A stretch of 60,886 nucleotides of DNA. It comes from CALWZE01 sp964645785 (GTDB taxonomy: Bacteria; Bacillota; Clostridia; Oscillospirales; Ruminococcaceae). Below the pieces are notes generated by a model. That model was not told the origin of the DNA. It ran no database searches and saw nothing but the letters and a program-made list of their open reading frames with translations. The DNA is taken from positions 1 through 60,886 of the forward strand of contig CAZYAV010000008.1 in the NCBI GenBank assembly GCA_964645785.1. The letters run 5' to 3'. Position numbers and translations under genes: made by a program. Each line of letters opens with the position of its first letter. Position 1 is the first letter of the stretch. This document shows, piece by piece, positions 43,622 through 54,400 of the stretch.

Positions 43622-43816
43622 GTGCTGAAAAACCGCCTGCGGGCGGCGCGGAGCGAGTGCGGGCTGACCCAGTCGCAGCTGGCCGAGCTGGTCGGCGTGT
43701 CCCGCAACACAATCAGCTCGATAGAAAACGGGCAGTTCAACCCAACCGCAAAGCTGGCGCTGATTCTCTGCATCGCGCTGGACAAAAAGTTCGAGGAGCT
43801 GTTCTATTTTGATTGA
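43622..43816 (+). CDS. YozG-like XRE family transcriptional regulator
   Basis: A 64-residue, single-domain helix-turn-helix protein: LRAARSECGLTQSQLAELVGVSRNTISSIENGQFNPTAKLALILC (in pieces), the Cro/CI-type five-helix fold. GTG 43622 is preferred because AAGGAGG lies 5 bases upstream, although ATG 43607 overlaps the previous stop as ATGA. Probably represses its own operon through the paired operators upstream. Confidence 0.88.
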   Translation: MLKNRLRAARSECGLTQSQLAELVGVSRNTISSIENGQFNPTAKLALILCIALDKKFEELFYFD

Positions 43817-43875
43817 GCGCGCCGGGGGAAGCCCAGCGGCTTCCGGCTGCTGCGATTCCGGCGCAAGGACCGAAC

Positions 43876-43904
43876 AGAGGCCGCTTCGGTAGAAGCGGCC
43901 TCTT
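43876..43904 (+). terminator. Hairpin after the DUF6442-XRE operon
   Basis: An 11-12 bp stem AGAGGCCGCTTC/GAAGCGGCCTCTT with a four-base loop, then TTCCC. T-poor, so a moderate terminator. Confidence 0.55.
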
Positions 43905-44113
43905 CCCACGTTGCAGACAATCTCAGCCCGGCGGGTGGCGGGCAGTCCCGTGTCCCTTCGCCTTATCGCAAGGGCGCGCGGCCTGCTGCCTGCCCCCAAA
44001 AGAGCGGTTTATTCAAAAGGCAAATGATCCGGACTTGCCGGTCGCCGAGCTGCACGGGGAATCCGCAGCGAAAGAATGCCCGGCGGCCTGCGGGAAGCCG
44101 CTTTGCGGGCAGA

Positions 44114-44144
44114 TAAAAAAGCCCCGGCTCTGCCGGGGCTTTTC
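44114..44144. terminator. Bidirectional terminator
   Basis: AAAAAA, GCCCCGGC, TCT, GCCGGGGC, TTTT. On the minus strand it ends in TTTTTTATC and serves the coiled-coil gene that stops at 44324. The sequence 43905-44323 around it has no gene. Confidence 0.8.
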
Positions 44145-44323
44145 CTCTGGTTCTATTATAAACAGTGCCGCTTTTTGTTTCTGCCGGTTCTTTCGCCGCA
44201 ACGGTTTTCACATTCAGGCGGCCACACCCCGCCGCCTTCCGCTTTGCCACGCAGCCGCGTTATGGGCAGCCAAAAAGGTACTCGCTGTCGGCCTGCCGGG
44301 CGTTTATCAGAACGCCGCACAGA

Positions 44324-45193
44324 TCAGAACTCGCCGGAAAAATCGGCCGGCAAAGCGGCGGTTCCAGATCCCGCAGCTGCTTCGGGCGCGGCGACCGAAG
44401 CGGTTCCCGTGCCCGCAGCCGCCTCAAACTGCATTCGCCGTTCGGCCTGCTCGATGCCGATCTGCTCCTGCTGCATGTGCGAGATAGTCGCCTCGTGCAG
44501 ATAGCCGCGCTCGCGCAGCTGCCGCATGGTCTGCCTGTGCCGCAGCTCCTGCCGCCTGCGCATTGCCTCGCGCGCCTGTTCTTCCCGCTCAGCCTTTTCC
44601 GCGCGTACTTCCGCGCGGGCCTCCTCCGCAAGCTGTGTTTTTTTTCGCCCCGCGCGCCCGATCGCTTTTTGCAGCTGCCGCGCCGCGGCCTTGATTTTCC
44701 CCGTGTTTTCCTCGTCGCTGCGAAGCGCCGCCTGGCACTGCACCAGCTGCCGCCGCGCATATCCGGCCGCCGCGCTCGCCTGCGCCGGGCTGCTGGCGCG
44801 CGCAATCCGCGCATACGCCTCAATCGCCGCGTAGCCGTACCGCTGCCCGTTCTGCGGGATTTTGAACCGCTCGCGCATCTCGTCCGCCTTCGCCTTGGCC
44901 TCCTGCATCCGGTCAAACAGCGTCTTTGCCTCTTCCTGCTGCTCCGAAAGCGCATCCGCCATCTGCGTCACCGCCGAGTCGCCGCGGCTTTCCGCCTCCT
45001 GCTGCATCCGGCGGATAGTCTGCGCCCCGCTTTCCTGGGTTGGGCTGCCCGCCTGCTTTTCCGGCGCGGCGCTGTTGGCCGGCTGCACGGTTTGGGCAAG
45101 AGCCTCCAGCTGCCCGCGCAGCTGCTTCTGCTGTTCCTGCAAAGCGGCATACCCCGCCCCCAGATTCGAGCCAATCGCCCCTGTACCGGTCAT
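44324..45193 (-). CDS. Predicted coiled-coil protein, function unknown
   Basis: A 289-residue hydrophilic protein. It is almost entirely helical: an early Gln-rich heptad region (EQQKQLRGQLEALAQ), a middle region RKIPQNGQRYGYAAIEAYARIA-like and a long Arg/Glu/Ala/Lys coiled coil (about 165-245), and an Ala/Gly-rich tail. No signal peptide or membrane segment. GGAGGTG precedes the ATG at 45193. I do not recognise the family. It lies between a terminator and the SGNH hydrolase on the same strand. Confidence 0.7.
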   Translation of the reverse strand: MTGTGAIGSNLGAGYAALQEQQKQLRGQLEALAQTVQPANSAAPEKQAGSPTQESGAQTIRRMQQEAESRGDSAVTQMADALSEQQEEAKTLFDRMQEAKAKADEMRERFKIPQNGQRYGYAAIEAYARIARASSPAQASAAAGYARRQLVQCQAALRSDEENTGKIKAAARQLQKAIGRAGRKKTQLAEEARAEVRAEKAEREEQAREAMRRRQELRHRQTMRQLRERGYLHEATISHMQQEQIGIEQAERRMQFEAAAGTGTASVAAPEAAAGSGTAALPADFSGEF

Positions 45194-45449
45194 CCGAATG
45201 CACCTCCACGCCAATTGCAAAGCCAAACCAATCTAATCCCTCTGCTTTAGTTATGCAACCGTTTTATAAAAAATCAACGGATGCAGCCGAATTTTTCGGC
45301 CGGGAGGCTCTGTCGGCAGGCCGCCTGCGGCGATGTGGGCGCGGCTTGGGGAAACGGTGCTCGCTGTGACACCGATATTTCGCGGCTTAAGCCGCCGATG
45401 ACTCCTGATTTGGCTCCGCGGCATTGGGCTCCGCTTCCGGTTCCGCGGT

Positions 45450-46391
45450 CTATTCGGCCGGCGGCTGCGGTTCACTGTCCTGCGCAGCTGCCGGCTGCTC
45501 GGTCTGCGTGTATTGAATCCGCCCGTCTGCCCCGATGGAAAAGGAGGCGTCGCTCTGAATCGGGTGGCTCTTCATATAATTGCACCAAAGCTGATAGCCG
45601 GACGCGTTCATATGATATCCGTCATTCGCCGCTATTTCCTCGGGCATATAGCCGTCTGCACCTACAATAACCGAATGGACGTCCAGAAAATAAACGCCCT
45701 TATCAATGGCGAGCTGCTTGAGATGCTCATTGTAGGCCGTGATGCGCTCGGCGGACATCATCGGGCGCTGGGCGGCCGTCCGCGCCGTGGTCGGCGGTAT
45801 TGACTCAACCACGATTTTGCAGCCCGGCAGCCGCGCGAGCACCTCGTCGATAAACGCGCCGTAGGATTCCGCCATTTTCGCGGGGTCGTTCCACACAAGG
45901 TCGTTTGTGCCAATCATGATATAGAGCTTTGAGGGCTTGATAGTGGAAACGTGGTCGATTGCGGACAGGTTCTCCCCGTCCGTAACCGACGCAAAGGGCT
46001 GGTACAGCAGCGCGTCGATCCCAAGCCCGACCTTTGTCGCCGTGCGGTAGCCGGGAAAAACCTGCGTATAAACCCGGACACCGTCGCACAGCGAGTCGCC
46101 GACAAACAGCGCGTCCGCAAAATAGCTGTCGTCCACCGGCGTCGTCTCGGTGAGGATCGTCCCGACCGCGCCCACGCCCTCCAGCTCCTCCGTTTCGATT
46201 GGGTGCAGCTCCGGCATTTTGGGCTGCAAGTCGGAATGAAAGAGCTCGCTGCTGCTTTTGACCGACCGGATTACGGCGGAAAGGGTCAAGACCGCCACAA
46301 CCAGTAAGGCCGGAATCAGCAGCGCCAGGATACTGTTTTTCAACGCTTCCGCGAAGGTCTCGTATTCGTCGGAGCGGTTCTGTTGCGTCAT
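45450..46391 (-). CDS. SGNH/GDSL-family hydrolase, membrane-anchored
   Basis: A 313-residue protein with a single N-terminal membrane segment (about 22-44) and an outside SGNH esterase domain: block I LFVGDSLCDGV with the nucleophile Ser, block III MIGTNDLVW, and block V DGYHMNASGYQLW with the catalytic Asp/His. GDSL enzymes of this kind often deacylate cell-surface polymers; the substrate is unknown. GGAGGACAGGC precedes ATG 46391. Confidence 0.88.
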   Translation of the reverse strand: MTQQNRSDEYETFAEALKNSILALLIPALLVVAVLTLSAVIRSVKSSSELFHSDLQPKMPELHPIETEELEGVGAVGTILTETTPVDDSYFADALFVGDSLCDGVRVYTQVFPGYRTATKVGLGIDALLYQPFASVTDGENLSAIDHVSTIKPSKLYIMIGTNDLVWNDPAKMAESYGAFIDEVLARLPGCKIVVESIPPTTARTAAQRPMMSAERITAYNEHLKQLAIDKGVYFLDVHSVIVGADGYMPEEIAANDGYHMNASGYQLWCNYMKSHPIQSDASFSIGADGRIQYTQTEQPAAAQDSEPQPPAE

Positions 46392-46483
46392 GCCTGTCCT
46401 CCACACAGCCCGATTGCGCGGGCGCCCCTCCCGGCGGGAAAGGCGCTCCGGCAATCCGGCAGATCGGTAAAATCATCCTGAAT

Positions 46484-46512
46484 AGTATAGCACGCGGCCG
46501 CCGATTGTTCAA
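46484..46512 (-). promoter_or_regulatory. Sigma-A promoter of the SGNH hydrolase gene
   Basis: On the minus strand TTGAAC (plus 46507-46512), a 17-base spacer and TATACT (plus 46484-46489). Confidence 0.75.
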
Positions 46513-47262
46513 CGCCGCGCAAAGCAGCCGGGCTCCGGGGCGTTTGCCGCCGCTTTCGCCCGGCGGCCAGCAAAAGCCGGGGCGGATGCATGGCGGCAAA
46601 AATGCCCGGCGCGCGGCGGAAACCGGCGGATGCTCAGAACCCGCAACGCCCGGAGAAAAGGGGGGGGCGCCTTTCTAGGGGCTTGCCGGGACAGAACAGA
46701 ATCATCCAAATGCCCGGCAACCGGCGCGGGCTGGGCACCCCGCCACAAACGTCTTGCGCTGTTTTATACCCTGCCCCCGCTTGCGGCCAGGCTGGCTCTG
46801 TTCCTGCTCTCCCCGCTTTACGGTTCTTGCTTTATCCCATCGCACCTTTGCGCGAAAACAGCGCGCACAGACCATATCCATGTGCTCTCATGCGGCTGCC
46901 AATGTTCCGTCTTAACCATGGCAGCCGTTCAGGCGGGCTTGAAGCTGTCAATCGCCTTCCCTGTTCTTAAAATCGCCGGTTATTCTTTATCCGGCAAAAC
47001 GATATGGACAGGGGACGCGCACGGCAAAAGGCCGGCAGGCTTTTGTTCATACAGGCAAAGACGCACGCAAACCGGCACCCCGCGCCCTTACAAACGGCAG
47101 TCTGAAAGGCGGCTCCGCGTGCCCCGTTTTGCCTCTCCCGCACAATCGCTGCTCAAATCGCCCGCCGCCACAGCATGAGCCAACACGCTGTGCTCTGAAA
47201 ACAGCCGGGCAGCCCTGCATCCCGCCGAGCCAATCCCGCGCAGCGCGGCCGGCGCGGCCGGA
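46513..47262. other. Gene-free region between the SGNH hydrolase and ligA
   Basis: About 750 bases. No supportable gene, no T-run terminator after ligA that I can defend, and no recognised RNA. Somewhat lower G+C between about 46830 and 47060. Confidence 0.5.
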
Positions 47263-49248
47263 TCAGGCCTTGCCCAACATCTGCAAAAACTCGGTTTCGG
47301 TGAGCACCGGGATGCCGAGCTCGTTCGCCTTTGCAAGCTTGCTGCCGGCATTCTCCCCCGCCACGACATAGCTGGTTTTTTTGCTGACTGAGCCCGCCGC
47401 CTTGCCGCCGTTATTGAGGATGAGAGCGTTTGCTTCGTCGCGGCTCAGCGTCTCGAGCGACCCGGTTACCACGAGGGTCTTCCCCTCAAGCAGATTGGAT
47501 TCCCGCGGGCTGACATACGTCATGTTTACCCCGTATTCCGCCAGCCGTTCAACGAGATCCGCCGCGCCCGCGGTCTCAAAAAAGCGCACCAGGCTTTGGG
47601 CAATCACCGTGCCGATTCCGTCAATGGCGGACAGCGCCTCAACCGGCGCCGTGCGCACCTGCGCCATTGTCGGGAACCACTCACAGATAAGGGTCGCCGC
47701 TTTCTGCCCTACATTCCGGATGCCGAGCGCAAAAATCAGCCTGTCAAGGTTATTGCCTTTACTGACCTCGATCGCCCGCAGCAGGTTGTCCGCAGATTTG
47801 TCCTTGACCTTGTCTAGAGTCAGCAGCTGCTCCCGGCTGAGCGCGTAAATGTCCGCGACGCCGTGAATATAGCCGTGTTCCAGCAGGCGGTCGACCGTCG
47901 CCTCCCCCATGCCCTCGATATCCATCGCGCCGCGCGAGGCAAAGTGGATGATATTGCGCCGGCGCTGTTCGGGACACTCGGGGTTGAGGCACCGCAGCGC
48001 CGATTCCTCCGGCAGGCGGCTGACCCTTTCCCCGCACGCCGGGCAAACCTCGGGCAGCCGGAAAGTTTCGGATCCGGGCTGGTGGTCAAACGCCCGCACA
48101 AGCTCGGGGATGACGTCGCCCGCTTTTCGCACAGCAACCATGTCCCCAAGCCGGATGTCCAGCTCGTCGATGAAATCCTGATTGTGCAGCACGGCGCGCG
48201 ACACGGTCGAGCCCGCCAGCAGCACCGGCTCAAAGACCGCCGTCGGGGTCAGCACGCCGGTTCTGCCAACGGCGACCTCGATATCGAGCAGGCGGGTCTC
48301 CTTAATCTCCGGCGGGTATTTGAACGCGATAGCCCAACGCGGGAATTTGTTTGTGGAGCCGAGCACCGGGCGGTCGCGCAGGCTGTTGAGCTTGACGACC
48401 GCGCCGTCGATGTCATAAGGCAGGCCGCGCCGCATCTGCCCGATGCGCTCGATTTCGGCCATAATCTCCGCCGCTGTTCGGCAGACCGCCCGGCTTGGCG
48501 AGACGTGGAAGCCGAGCGTTTGCAGGGCGTCGAGCGCCTGCGCGTGGGTCTCAAACGCGCGGCTGCTCTGCTGCACATTGAAGATGAATATATCCAGATT
48601 GCGCGCAGCGGTGACGGCGCTGTCCTTCTGGCGCAGGGAGCCGGCCGCCGCGTTGCGCGGGTTTTTAAACGGGGAAATCCCCTCCGCCTGCTGCTGCGCC
48701 ACAATCGCGGCAAAGCTCTCTTTGGGCATAAAGACCTCGCCGCGAACCTCCAGAAATTCGGGTGCGCCGCTCAGCCGGTGCGGGATGGAGCGGATTGTTT
48801 TGAGGTTTTCGGTGATATCCTCCCCGGTCATCCCGTCCCCGCGCGTGGAGCCGCGCACAAACAGCCCGTTTGCGTATTCCAGCGAGACCGAAAGCCCGTC
48901 GATTTTCTGCTCCACGACAAATTCAGCCTGCGAGGCCTCTTCACCGACCCGCCGGATAAAGTCCTCGATTTCCTGCCGTGAAAACGCGTTTTGCAGGCTC
49001 TCCATCTTGACCGCGTGGATCACCTTGGTGAACTTGCCGTCCGCCGCGCCGCCGACACGCTCGGTCGGCGAATCGGGGGTTTTCAGCCCCGGATACTGCC
49101 GTTCCAGCTCAACGAGCTCACGCAGCAGCATATCGTATTCATAATCGGAAATTTCCGGGTTATCCTGCTCATAATACAGCTTTGCGTGATAATTGAGCTG
49201 TTCGCGCAGCTGTTCGACCCGCTGCCTAGCCTGTTCCGCCTGTGTCAT
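47263..49248 (-). CDS. ligA: NAD-dependent DNA ligase LigA
   Basis: Replicative/repair DNA ligase. The 661-residue protein has the Ia domain (YYEQDNPEISDYEYD), adenylated Lys115 in KIDG, the OB fold, a four-Cys zinc finger (CPACGERV ... CLNPEC), the HhH region and a C-terminal BRCT domain (LEGKTLVVTGSLETLSRDEA). GGAGGAGCGG precedes ATG 49248. Confidence 0.97.
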   Translation of the reverse strand: MTQAEQARQRVEQLREQLNYHAKLYYEQDNPEISDYEYDMLLRELVELERQYPGLKTPDSPTERVGGAADGKFTKVIHAVKMESLQNAFSRQEIEDFIRRVGEEASQAEFVVEQKIDGLSVSLEYANGLFVRGSTRGDGMTGEDITENLKTIRSIPHRLSGAPEFLEVRGEVFMPKESFAAIVAQQQAEGISPFKNPRNAAAGSLRQKDSAVTAARNLDIFIFNVQQSSRAFETHAQALDALQTLGFHVSPSRAVCRTAAEIMAEIERIGQMRRGLPYDIDGAVVKLNSLRDRPVLGSTNKFPRWAIAFKYPPEIKETRLLDIEVAVGRTGVLTPTAVFEPVLLAGSTVSRAVLHNQDFIDELDIRLGDMVAVRKAGDVIPELVRAFDHQPGSETFRLPEVCPACGERVSRLPEESALRCLNPECPEQRRRNIIHFASRGAMDIEGMGEATVDRLLEHGYIHGVADIYALSREQLLTLDKVKDKSADNLLRAIEVSKGNNLDRLIFALGIRNVGQKAATLICEWFPTMAQVRTAPVEALSAIDGIGTVIAQSLVRFFETAGAADLVERLAEYGVNMTYVSPRESNLLEGKTLVVTGSLETLSRDEANALILNNGGKAAGSVSKKTSYVVAGENAGSKLAKANELGIPVLTETEFLQMLGKA

Positions 49249-49408
49249 TTTCTGTCCGCTCCTCCGCATCGGGCGCATTTTGGTTATCCGCAATTTGCCG
49301 CGGCAGTCAAGCCGCCGCAGCGAATTCTCCCCTGCTATTCTATCATTTTTATCCGCCGTTTTCTATGGGAATTTGTCGCCTTTCCCGCGTGCGGCGGCCG
49401 CCCTGCGC

Positions 49409-50050
49409 TCAAAAAGCCGCGTAGGTTTCGGGCACGTTGCCGATAATCACTGTTTCCGCGATGCAGACGTTGGTCGTCACAACAACCGAGGTGGAATACG
49501 GCGCAAGGATCGCCGTCATCTCAACCTTAAACTCAATCATGATCTGATGATGGGTCTGATTGATGCCCGCCGTGTCGAACTGGTTAAGGAGATTGGTCTC
49601 CACGTTTGAGCTTGGCAGCATCTTCAGCCGAACCTTTGGCCCCCGCCCGGACAAAAACTCAATGCCGGACAGGGTGCCGATTGGGATGCGCACGCTCTGC
49701 TCCGGAATCACCGCAAGCTTCTCGTTGACGGCGTCGGTCAGCAGCGCTTTCAGCTTGTTTACCTCAACCGCGTTGGTCTCAATCGCGATAATCTGGCCGC
49801 TGACGGGATCCTTGATGACGTGGACAAGCGCGTCGTAGTCGACATACAGCCGCTCCAGCTCATCCACCACTGCCTTGTTGACGGCGGAGGTGCACAGAAT
49901 CTTTGCCTGGTTTGCGCTGATGGTCTGAATCACCGGCTTCAGGTTGCCCGAAATCAGGCTGACAGCCGCCGCCAGCACCGCCAAAACCACCGCGGCGCAG
50001 ACTGTCCGCCTGATTTTTTTGCCCGGCACCGCTCTTTTTGTTCTTCTCAT
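49409..50050 (-). CDS. yunB: Sporulation protein YunB
   Basis: A sigma-E-controlled protein needed for normal spore resistance in Bacillus. The 213-residue protein has a basic N-terminus and one membrane segment (about 16-35), then the family blocks SANQAKILCTSAVNKAV, VRIPIGTLSGIEFLSGRGP and the VVVTTNVCIAETVIIGNVPETY end. Function unknown. Confidence 0.92.
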   Translation of the reverse strand: MRRTKRAVPGKKIRRTVCAAVVLAVLAAAVSLISGNLKPVIQTISANQAKILCTSAVNKAVVDELERLYVDYDALVHVIKDPVSGQIIAIETNAVEVNKLKALLTDAVNEKLAVIPEQSVRIPIGTLSGIEFLSGRGPKVRLKMLPSSNVETNLLNQFDTAGINQTHHQIMIEFKVEMTAILAPYSTSVVVTTNVCIAETVIIGNVPETYAAF

Positions 50051-50232
50051 TTTCCCTCACCGCCTGTTCAACTATATTCAAACAGGGGCGAAAGGGTGCC
50101 GGCTTTCGCGCTTTTTCGGCAAAAATCCGCTGTGTTTTGGGGCAAAAACGCTTCCCCGGCATTCCGTGCGGCGGAGTTAATGCCCCCTTCAGCTGCCCAA
50201 ATTCGGCCGCAAAGCCGCCCCGGAACAGGCCA

Positions 50233-50263
50233 AAGCCGCCGGGCATGGTTTGTCCGGCGGCTT
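50233..50263 (-). terminator. Possible terminator after pfkA
   Basis: A 10-bp stem AAGCCGCCGG/CCGGCGGCTT at 50233-50242 and 50254-50263. The following tract is T-poor, so strength is uncertain. Confidence 0.45.
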
Positions 50264-50278
50264 CGCAATTCCCGCAAA

Positions 50279-51259
50279 TCAGATGGAGATTTTCTCGGAA
50301 TTGTTGAGCAGCGTGAAGTCAATCTGCTTTGTGGAGCTGAACGCCTCGTTGATGTCGATATCCGTGACAACGCCGTTGCGCATAACAATCACCCGGTTGT
50401 TCATCCCCGCCTCCAGCAGGTCAACCGCACGGAAGCCCATCTCGGTTGCGACCACCCGGTCGCGCAGGGTAGGTGAGCCGCCGCGCTGCACATGGCCGAG
50501 GATGGTCGCGCGCGCCTCAATACCGGTCGCTTCGGTGATTTTTTTCGCGATATCGTTCGCGCCGCCGGCGCAGCCCTCGGCCACAACGATGATGAAGTGG
50601 CGCTTGCCGGTGCTCTGGGTATAAAACATCTTCTCGACGATCTCTTTTTCAAAATCGAGCGGCTTTTCCGGCACGACAATCGCGAGCGCGCCGCAGGCCA
50701 CGCCGATGTTGAGCGCCATGTAACCGGCATGGCGACCCATCACCTCAACCACGCTGCACCGGTCGTGCGACATGGCCGTGTCGCGCAGCTTGTCCACCAT
50801 CTGCATGGCGGTGTTGAGCGCCGTGTCAAAGCCGATTGTGTATTCGCTGCAGGACATGTCGTTGTCGATTGTGCCGGGGATTGCCACACAGGGCACCCCC
50901 ACGTCGCACAGTTCCTTCGCGCCGCGGAAGGTGCCGTCCCCGCCGATGGTGACAAGCCCGGTGATGCCCTTGCGCTCGCACATCTTGCGCGCCTCCTGCA
51001 CCCCCTCGGGCGTGTTGAATTCGGCGCTTCTTGCGGTATACAGAATGGTGCCGCCGCGGTGGATAATTTCGGAAACGCTGCGCAGCCCCATGTCGTACAT
51101 GTCGCCGTCCAGCAGGCCGTTGTATCCGCGCCGGATCCCGTACACCTTCATCCCCTTGGTCAGCGCGGAGCGAACCACCGCGCGGATTGCCGCGTTCATG
51201 CCGGGCGCGTCGCCGCCGCTGGTCAGCACGCCGATTGTTTTCTGCTTTTTGTCAGTCAT
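50279..51259 (-). CDS. pfkA: 6-phosphofructokinase
   Basis: Key glycolytic enzyme phosphorylating fructose 6-phosphate. The 326-residue protein has the ATP loop GGDAPGMN (15-22), GGDGTF (106-111), the catalytic TIDND (130-134) and the family MGRHAGYMAL block; Gly after GGDGT points to an ATP- rather than PPi-dependent enzyme. AAGGGTGGGGG precedes the ATG. It lies about 230 bases after dnaE and has its own promoter. Confidence 0.96.
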   Translation of the reverse strand: MTDKKQKTIGVLTSGGDAPGMNAAIRAVVRSALTKGMKVYGIRRGYNGLLDGDMYDMGLRSVSEIIHRGGTILYTARSAEFNTPEGVQEARKMCERKGITGLVTIGGDGTFRGAKELCDVGVPCVAIPGTIDNDMSCSEYTIGFDTALNTAMQMVDKLRDTAMSHDRCSVVEVMGRHAGYMALNIGVACGALAIVVPEKPLDFEKEIVEKMFYTQSTGKRHFIIVVAEGCAGGANDIAKKITEATGIEARATILGHVQRGGSPTLRDRVVATEMGFRAVDLLEAGMNNRVIVMRNGVVTDIDINEAFSSTKQIDFTLLNNSEKISI

Positions 51260-51293
51260 AGTCCCCCACCCTTTCCTCGCAATTTTCGTTTCA

Positions 51294-51322
51294 ATCTTAC
51301 ACTATGTATCGCCGAAATGCAA
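51294..51322 (-). promoter_or_regulatory. Sigma-A promoter of pfkA
   Basis: On the minus strand TTGCAT (plus 51317-51322), a 17-base spacer and TAAGAT (plus 51294-51299). Confidence 0.65.
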
Positions 51323-51493
51323 TTGCTTTTTTATGCCTGCGCACAAATTGCGCCGCGCCGGCATTCGGGTCACGCCGCGGCAAGCCGCGCGCGGCGGCTT
51401 ATTTTCCGATGCGCCGCGCACGCCGCCGTCTGCGAAAAGCACCGGTTCCCCAGCCGCACGGCCGGGTGCCGCCGTGGCAAAGTGTCCGCGGCG

Positions 51494-54400
51494 CTACGCC
51501 CCGCCGCTTTCCAGCAGCCGCACATTCTCCGCGCCGAGCAGCGCCCGCAGCTCCCGGACAAGCACCTCGCCGCCGTCGCACCACAGCGAGCGCGGCGCAA
51601 GCAGGGTCTGCCGCGTATCTGCATGAAAAACATACACCGGCAGCGCTCCGTCAAAAATTTGCAGCAGCGCGAACGCGCGTTCCTTTTTTGGATCGTCCCG
51701 GGAAGAGAGCTTGATGTAAAGCTTTTTCGCTTTACGGGCATAGCTGCCGCGCGCATCTGCGTCCCCGCCGCGCGGCGAGGACGCGCCGCCGCCCTGCCCG
51801 CGCCTGGATTCGCGCGCCGCAAACGCCGCTCCGCCGTCCCGGATATAATCGTCGGCCAGCATCACCTGCTCGCAGAGCAGCTTGACCGCGTCGTCCTCCT
51901 TGATGGAGATCCGGCCGGAGACCACGACGATGTTGTTTTCCTTAAGCAGCTGCACATACTGATCGAGCACCCGGGGGAACACCATCATCTCGAGCGCGCC
52001 GGTCATGTCCTCGATATTCACAAACGCCATGGTCTGGTTGCTGCGCGTGATTTTGGCGCGCACGGAGGCGATGGTGACCAGCAGCTTGACCGTCTGATTG
52101 TCGTACTTGAGCGCGTCCTCCCGCAAAAAGTCCCGCACCTGCGCACCGGTAATCTGCTTACGCGCCTGCTCATACTGCCGCAGCGGGTGGCTGGACAGAT
52201 ACATGCCGGTCAGCTCCTTTTCAAAGACCAGCAGCTCCTGATTGTCGTATTCCCCGACATCGGGCAGCACCGCCTCGCGGCTGCCGCCGCTCTCCTCCGC
52301 CTGCATGGAGAACAGGTCGTACTGCCCGGCGACATTGTTGCGGTCGGTGTCCTCGATGTCCCGCAGCACGCTGTCCATTCCCTGCACCATGCTTTTGCGG
52401 GAGACGCCGAACCCGTCAAACGCGCCGCACTTAATCAGGTTTTCCAGCGCGCGCTTGTTCAGCTCGCTCGAATGCATCCGCTTGCAGAAATCGAAGAACG
52501 AGACGAACGCCCCGTTGCGGGTGCGCTCCTGGATGATGGAGGTAATCAGGCTGCGGCCGACGCTTTTGACCGCCAGCAGCCCAAAGCGGATGGACGCGCC
52601 GTCCACCGTAAAGCCGTGCAGGCTGACGTTGATGTCGGGCGGCAGCACCTCGATGCCCTCGTTGCGGCACTCCGCGACATACTCGATCACCTTGTCGGTG
52701 CTGTCCATGATGGAGGTGAGCAGCGCCGCCATGAACTCCACCGGATAGTGGCATTTCAAAAACGCCGTCTGGTACGCGACATAGGCGTAAGCCGCCGCGT
52801 GGGACTTGTTGAACGCATAGGAGGCAAAGGAAGCCATCTCGTCGTAGATTTCCCGCGCGGTCTGCTCGGGGATGCCGCGGCGGATGCACCCGTCGCAGCT
52901 GCTGCCCGGCTCGTCGCTGCCATAGATGAACTTTTTGCCCTCCTGCTGCATGACCTCGTGCTTTTTTTTGGACATTGCCCGGCGCACAAGGTCGGCCTCG
53001 CCGTAGCTGAAGCCGGCAAGCTCCCGGAAAATCTGCATCACCTGCTCCTGGTAGATGATGCAGCCGTTTGTCACTGATAGAATCGGCTCAAGCATCGGGT
53101 GCTTGTAGCGCACCCTGTCCGGGTGCTGCCGGTTTTCCAGATAGGCCGGGATCGACTCCATCGGCCCCGGGCGGTAAAGGGAAATCGCCGCAATCAGATC
53201 CTCGATATTGTCCGGCCGCATGGACATAATCAGCTGCCGCATCCCGCCCGATTCCAGCTGGAACACCCCCGTGGTGCTGCCAGCGGAAAGCATTTTGTAC
53301 ACGACCGGGTCGTCGAGCGGCTGCTCCTCCATGCGGAAATCCGGCTGCCGCTTGCGCACGTTTTTCTCGCTGTCGCTGATGACCGTCAGGGTGCGCAGGC
53401 CGAGAAAGTCCATTTTGAGCAGCCCCAGCTCCTCCAGCGCGGTCATCGTGTACTGGGTGACCGTCTGGTCGTCGTTTTTGGAAAGCGGCACGTAGTCGCT
53501 CACCTCGTCCCGCGTGATGACCACGCCGGCCGCGTGGGTGGACGCGTTGCGCGGCATCCCCTCCACCTTGAGCGACAGGTCAATCACCCGCTTGGCCGTC
53601 TCGTCCGTGTCGTAGAGCTTTTTAAACTCGGCGCTGCGGGTGAACGCCTTTTGCAGGGTCATGCCGAGCTCCTGCGGAACCGTTTTGGCAATCGCGTCCA
53701 CCTGCGCGTAGGGCACGCCCAGCACCCTGCCGATATCCCGGATGGCCGCGCGTGCCGCCATTGTGCCGAAGGTCACAATCTGCGCGACGTGGCTGGGGGT
53801 GTATTTTTCGGTCACATAGCTGATGACCTGCGGCCGCTTTTCATAGCAGAAGTCGATGTCAAAATCCGGCATACTGATCCGTTCGGGGTTGAGGAACCGC
53901 TCAAAAAGCAGGTTGTGCCGCAGCGGGTCAATCGAGGTGATCTGCATACAGTAGGCGCACAGGCTGCCCGCGCCCGACCCGCGCCCGGGGCCGACCGGGA
54001 TGTCGTGCGTCCGCGCATAGTTGATAAAGTCCCAGACGATGAGAAAATAGTTCACATAGCCCATCTGCTCGATGACCTGCATCTCATAGTCCAGCCGCGC
54101 CTGAATCTCCGGGGTGACGCCGTCACCGTACCGCTTTTTCAGCCCCTCGGTGCAGAGGCGGCGGAAGAATTCGGTGTTGTCGCTGCCGTCCGGTGTCTTG
54201 AAATAGGGCAGCTTGGTCTGCCCGAACTCGAATTCATAGTTGCACTTCTTTGCAATCCGCGCCGTGTTGGTCACCGCCTCGGGCACGGCGGCGAACAGCT
54301 CGGCCATCTCCTCGGTCGATTTGACGTAGAAATTGTTCGTCTTAAACTCGAGCACATCGTCGTCGTCAAAGTTCTTGTTGGTCTGCACGCAGATGAGCGC

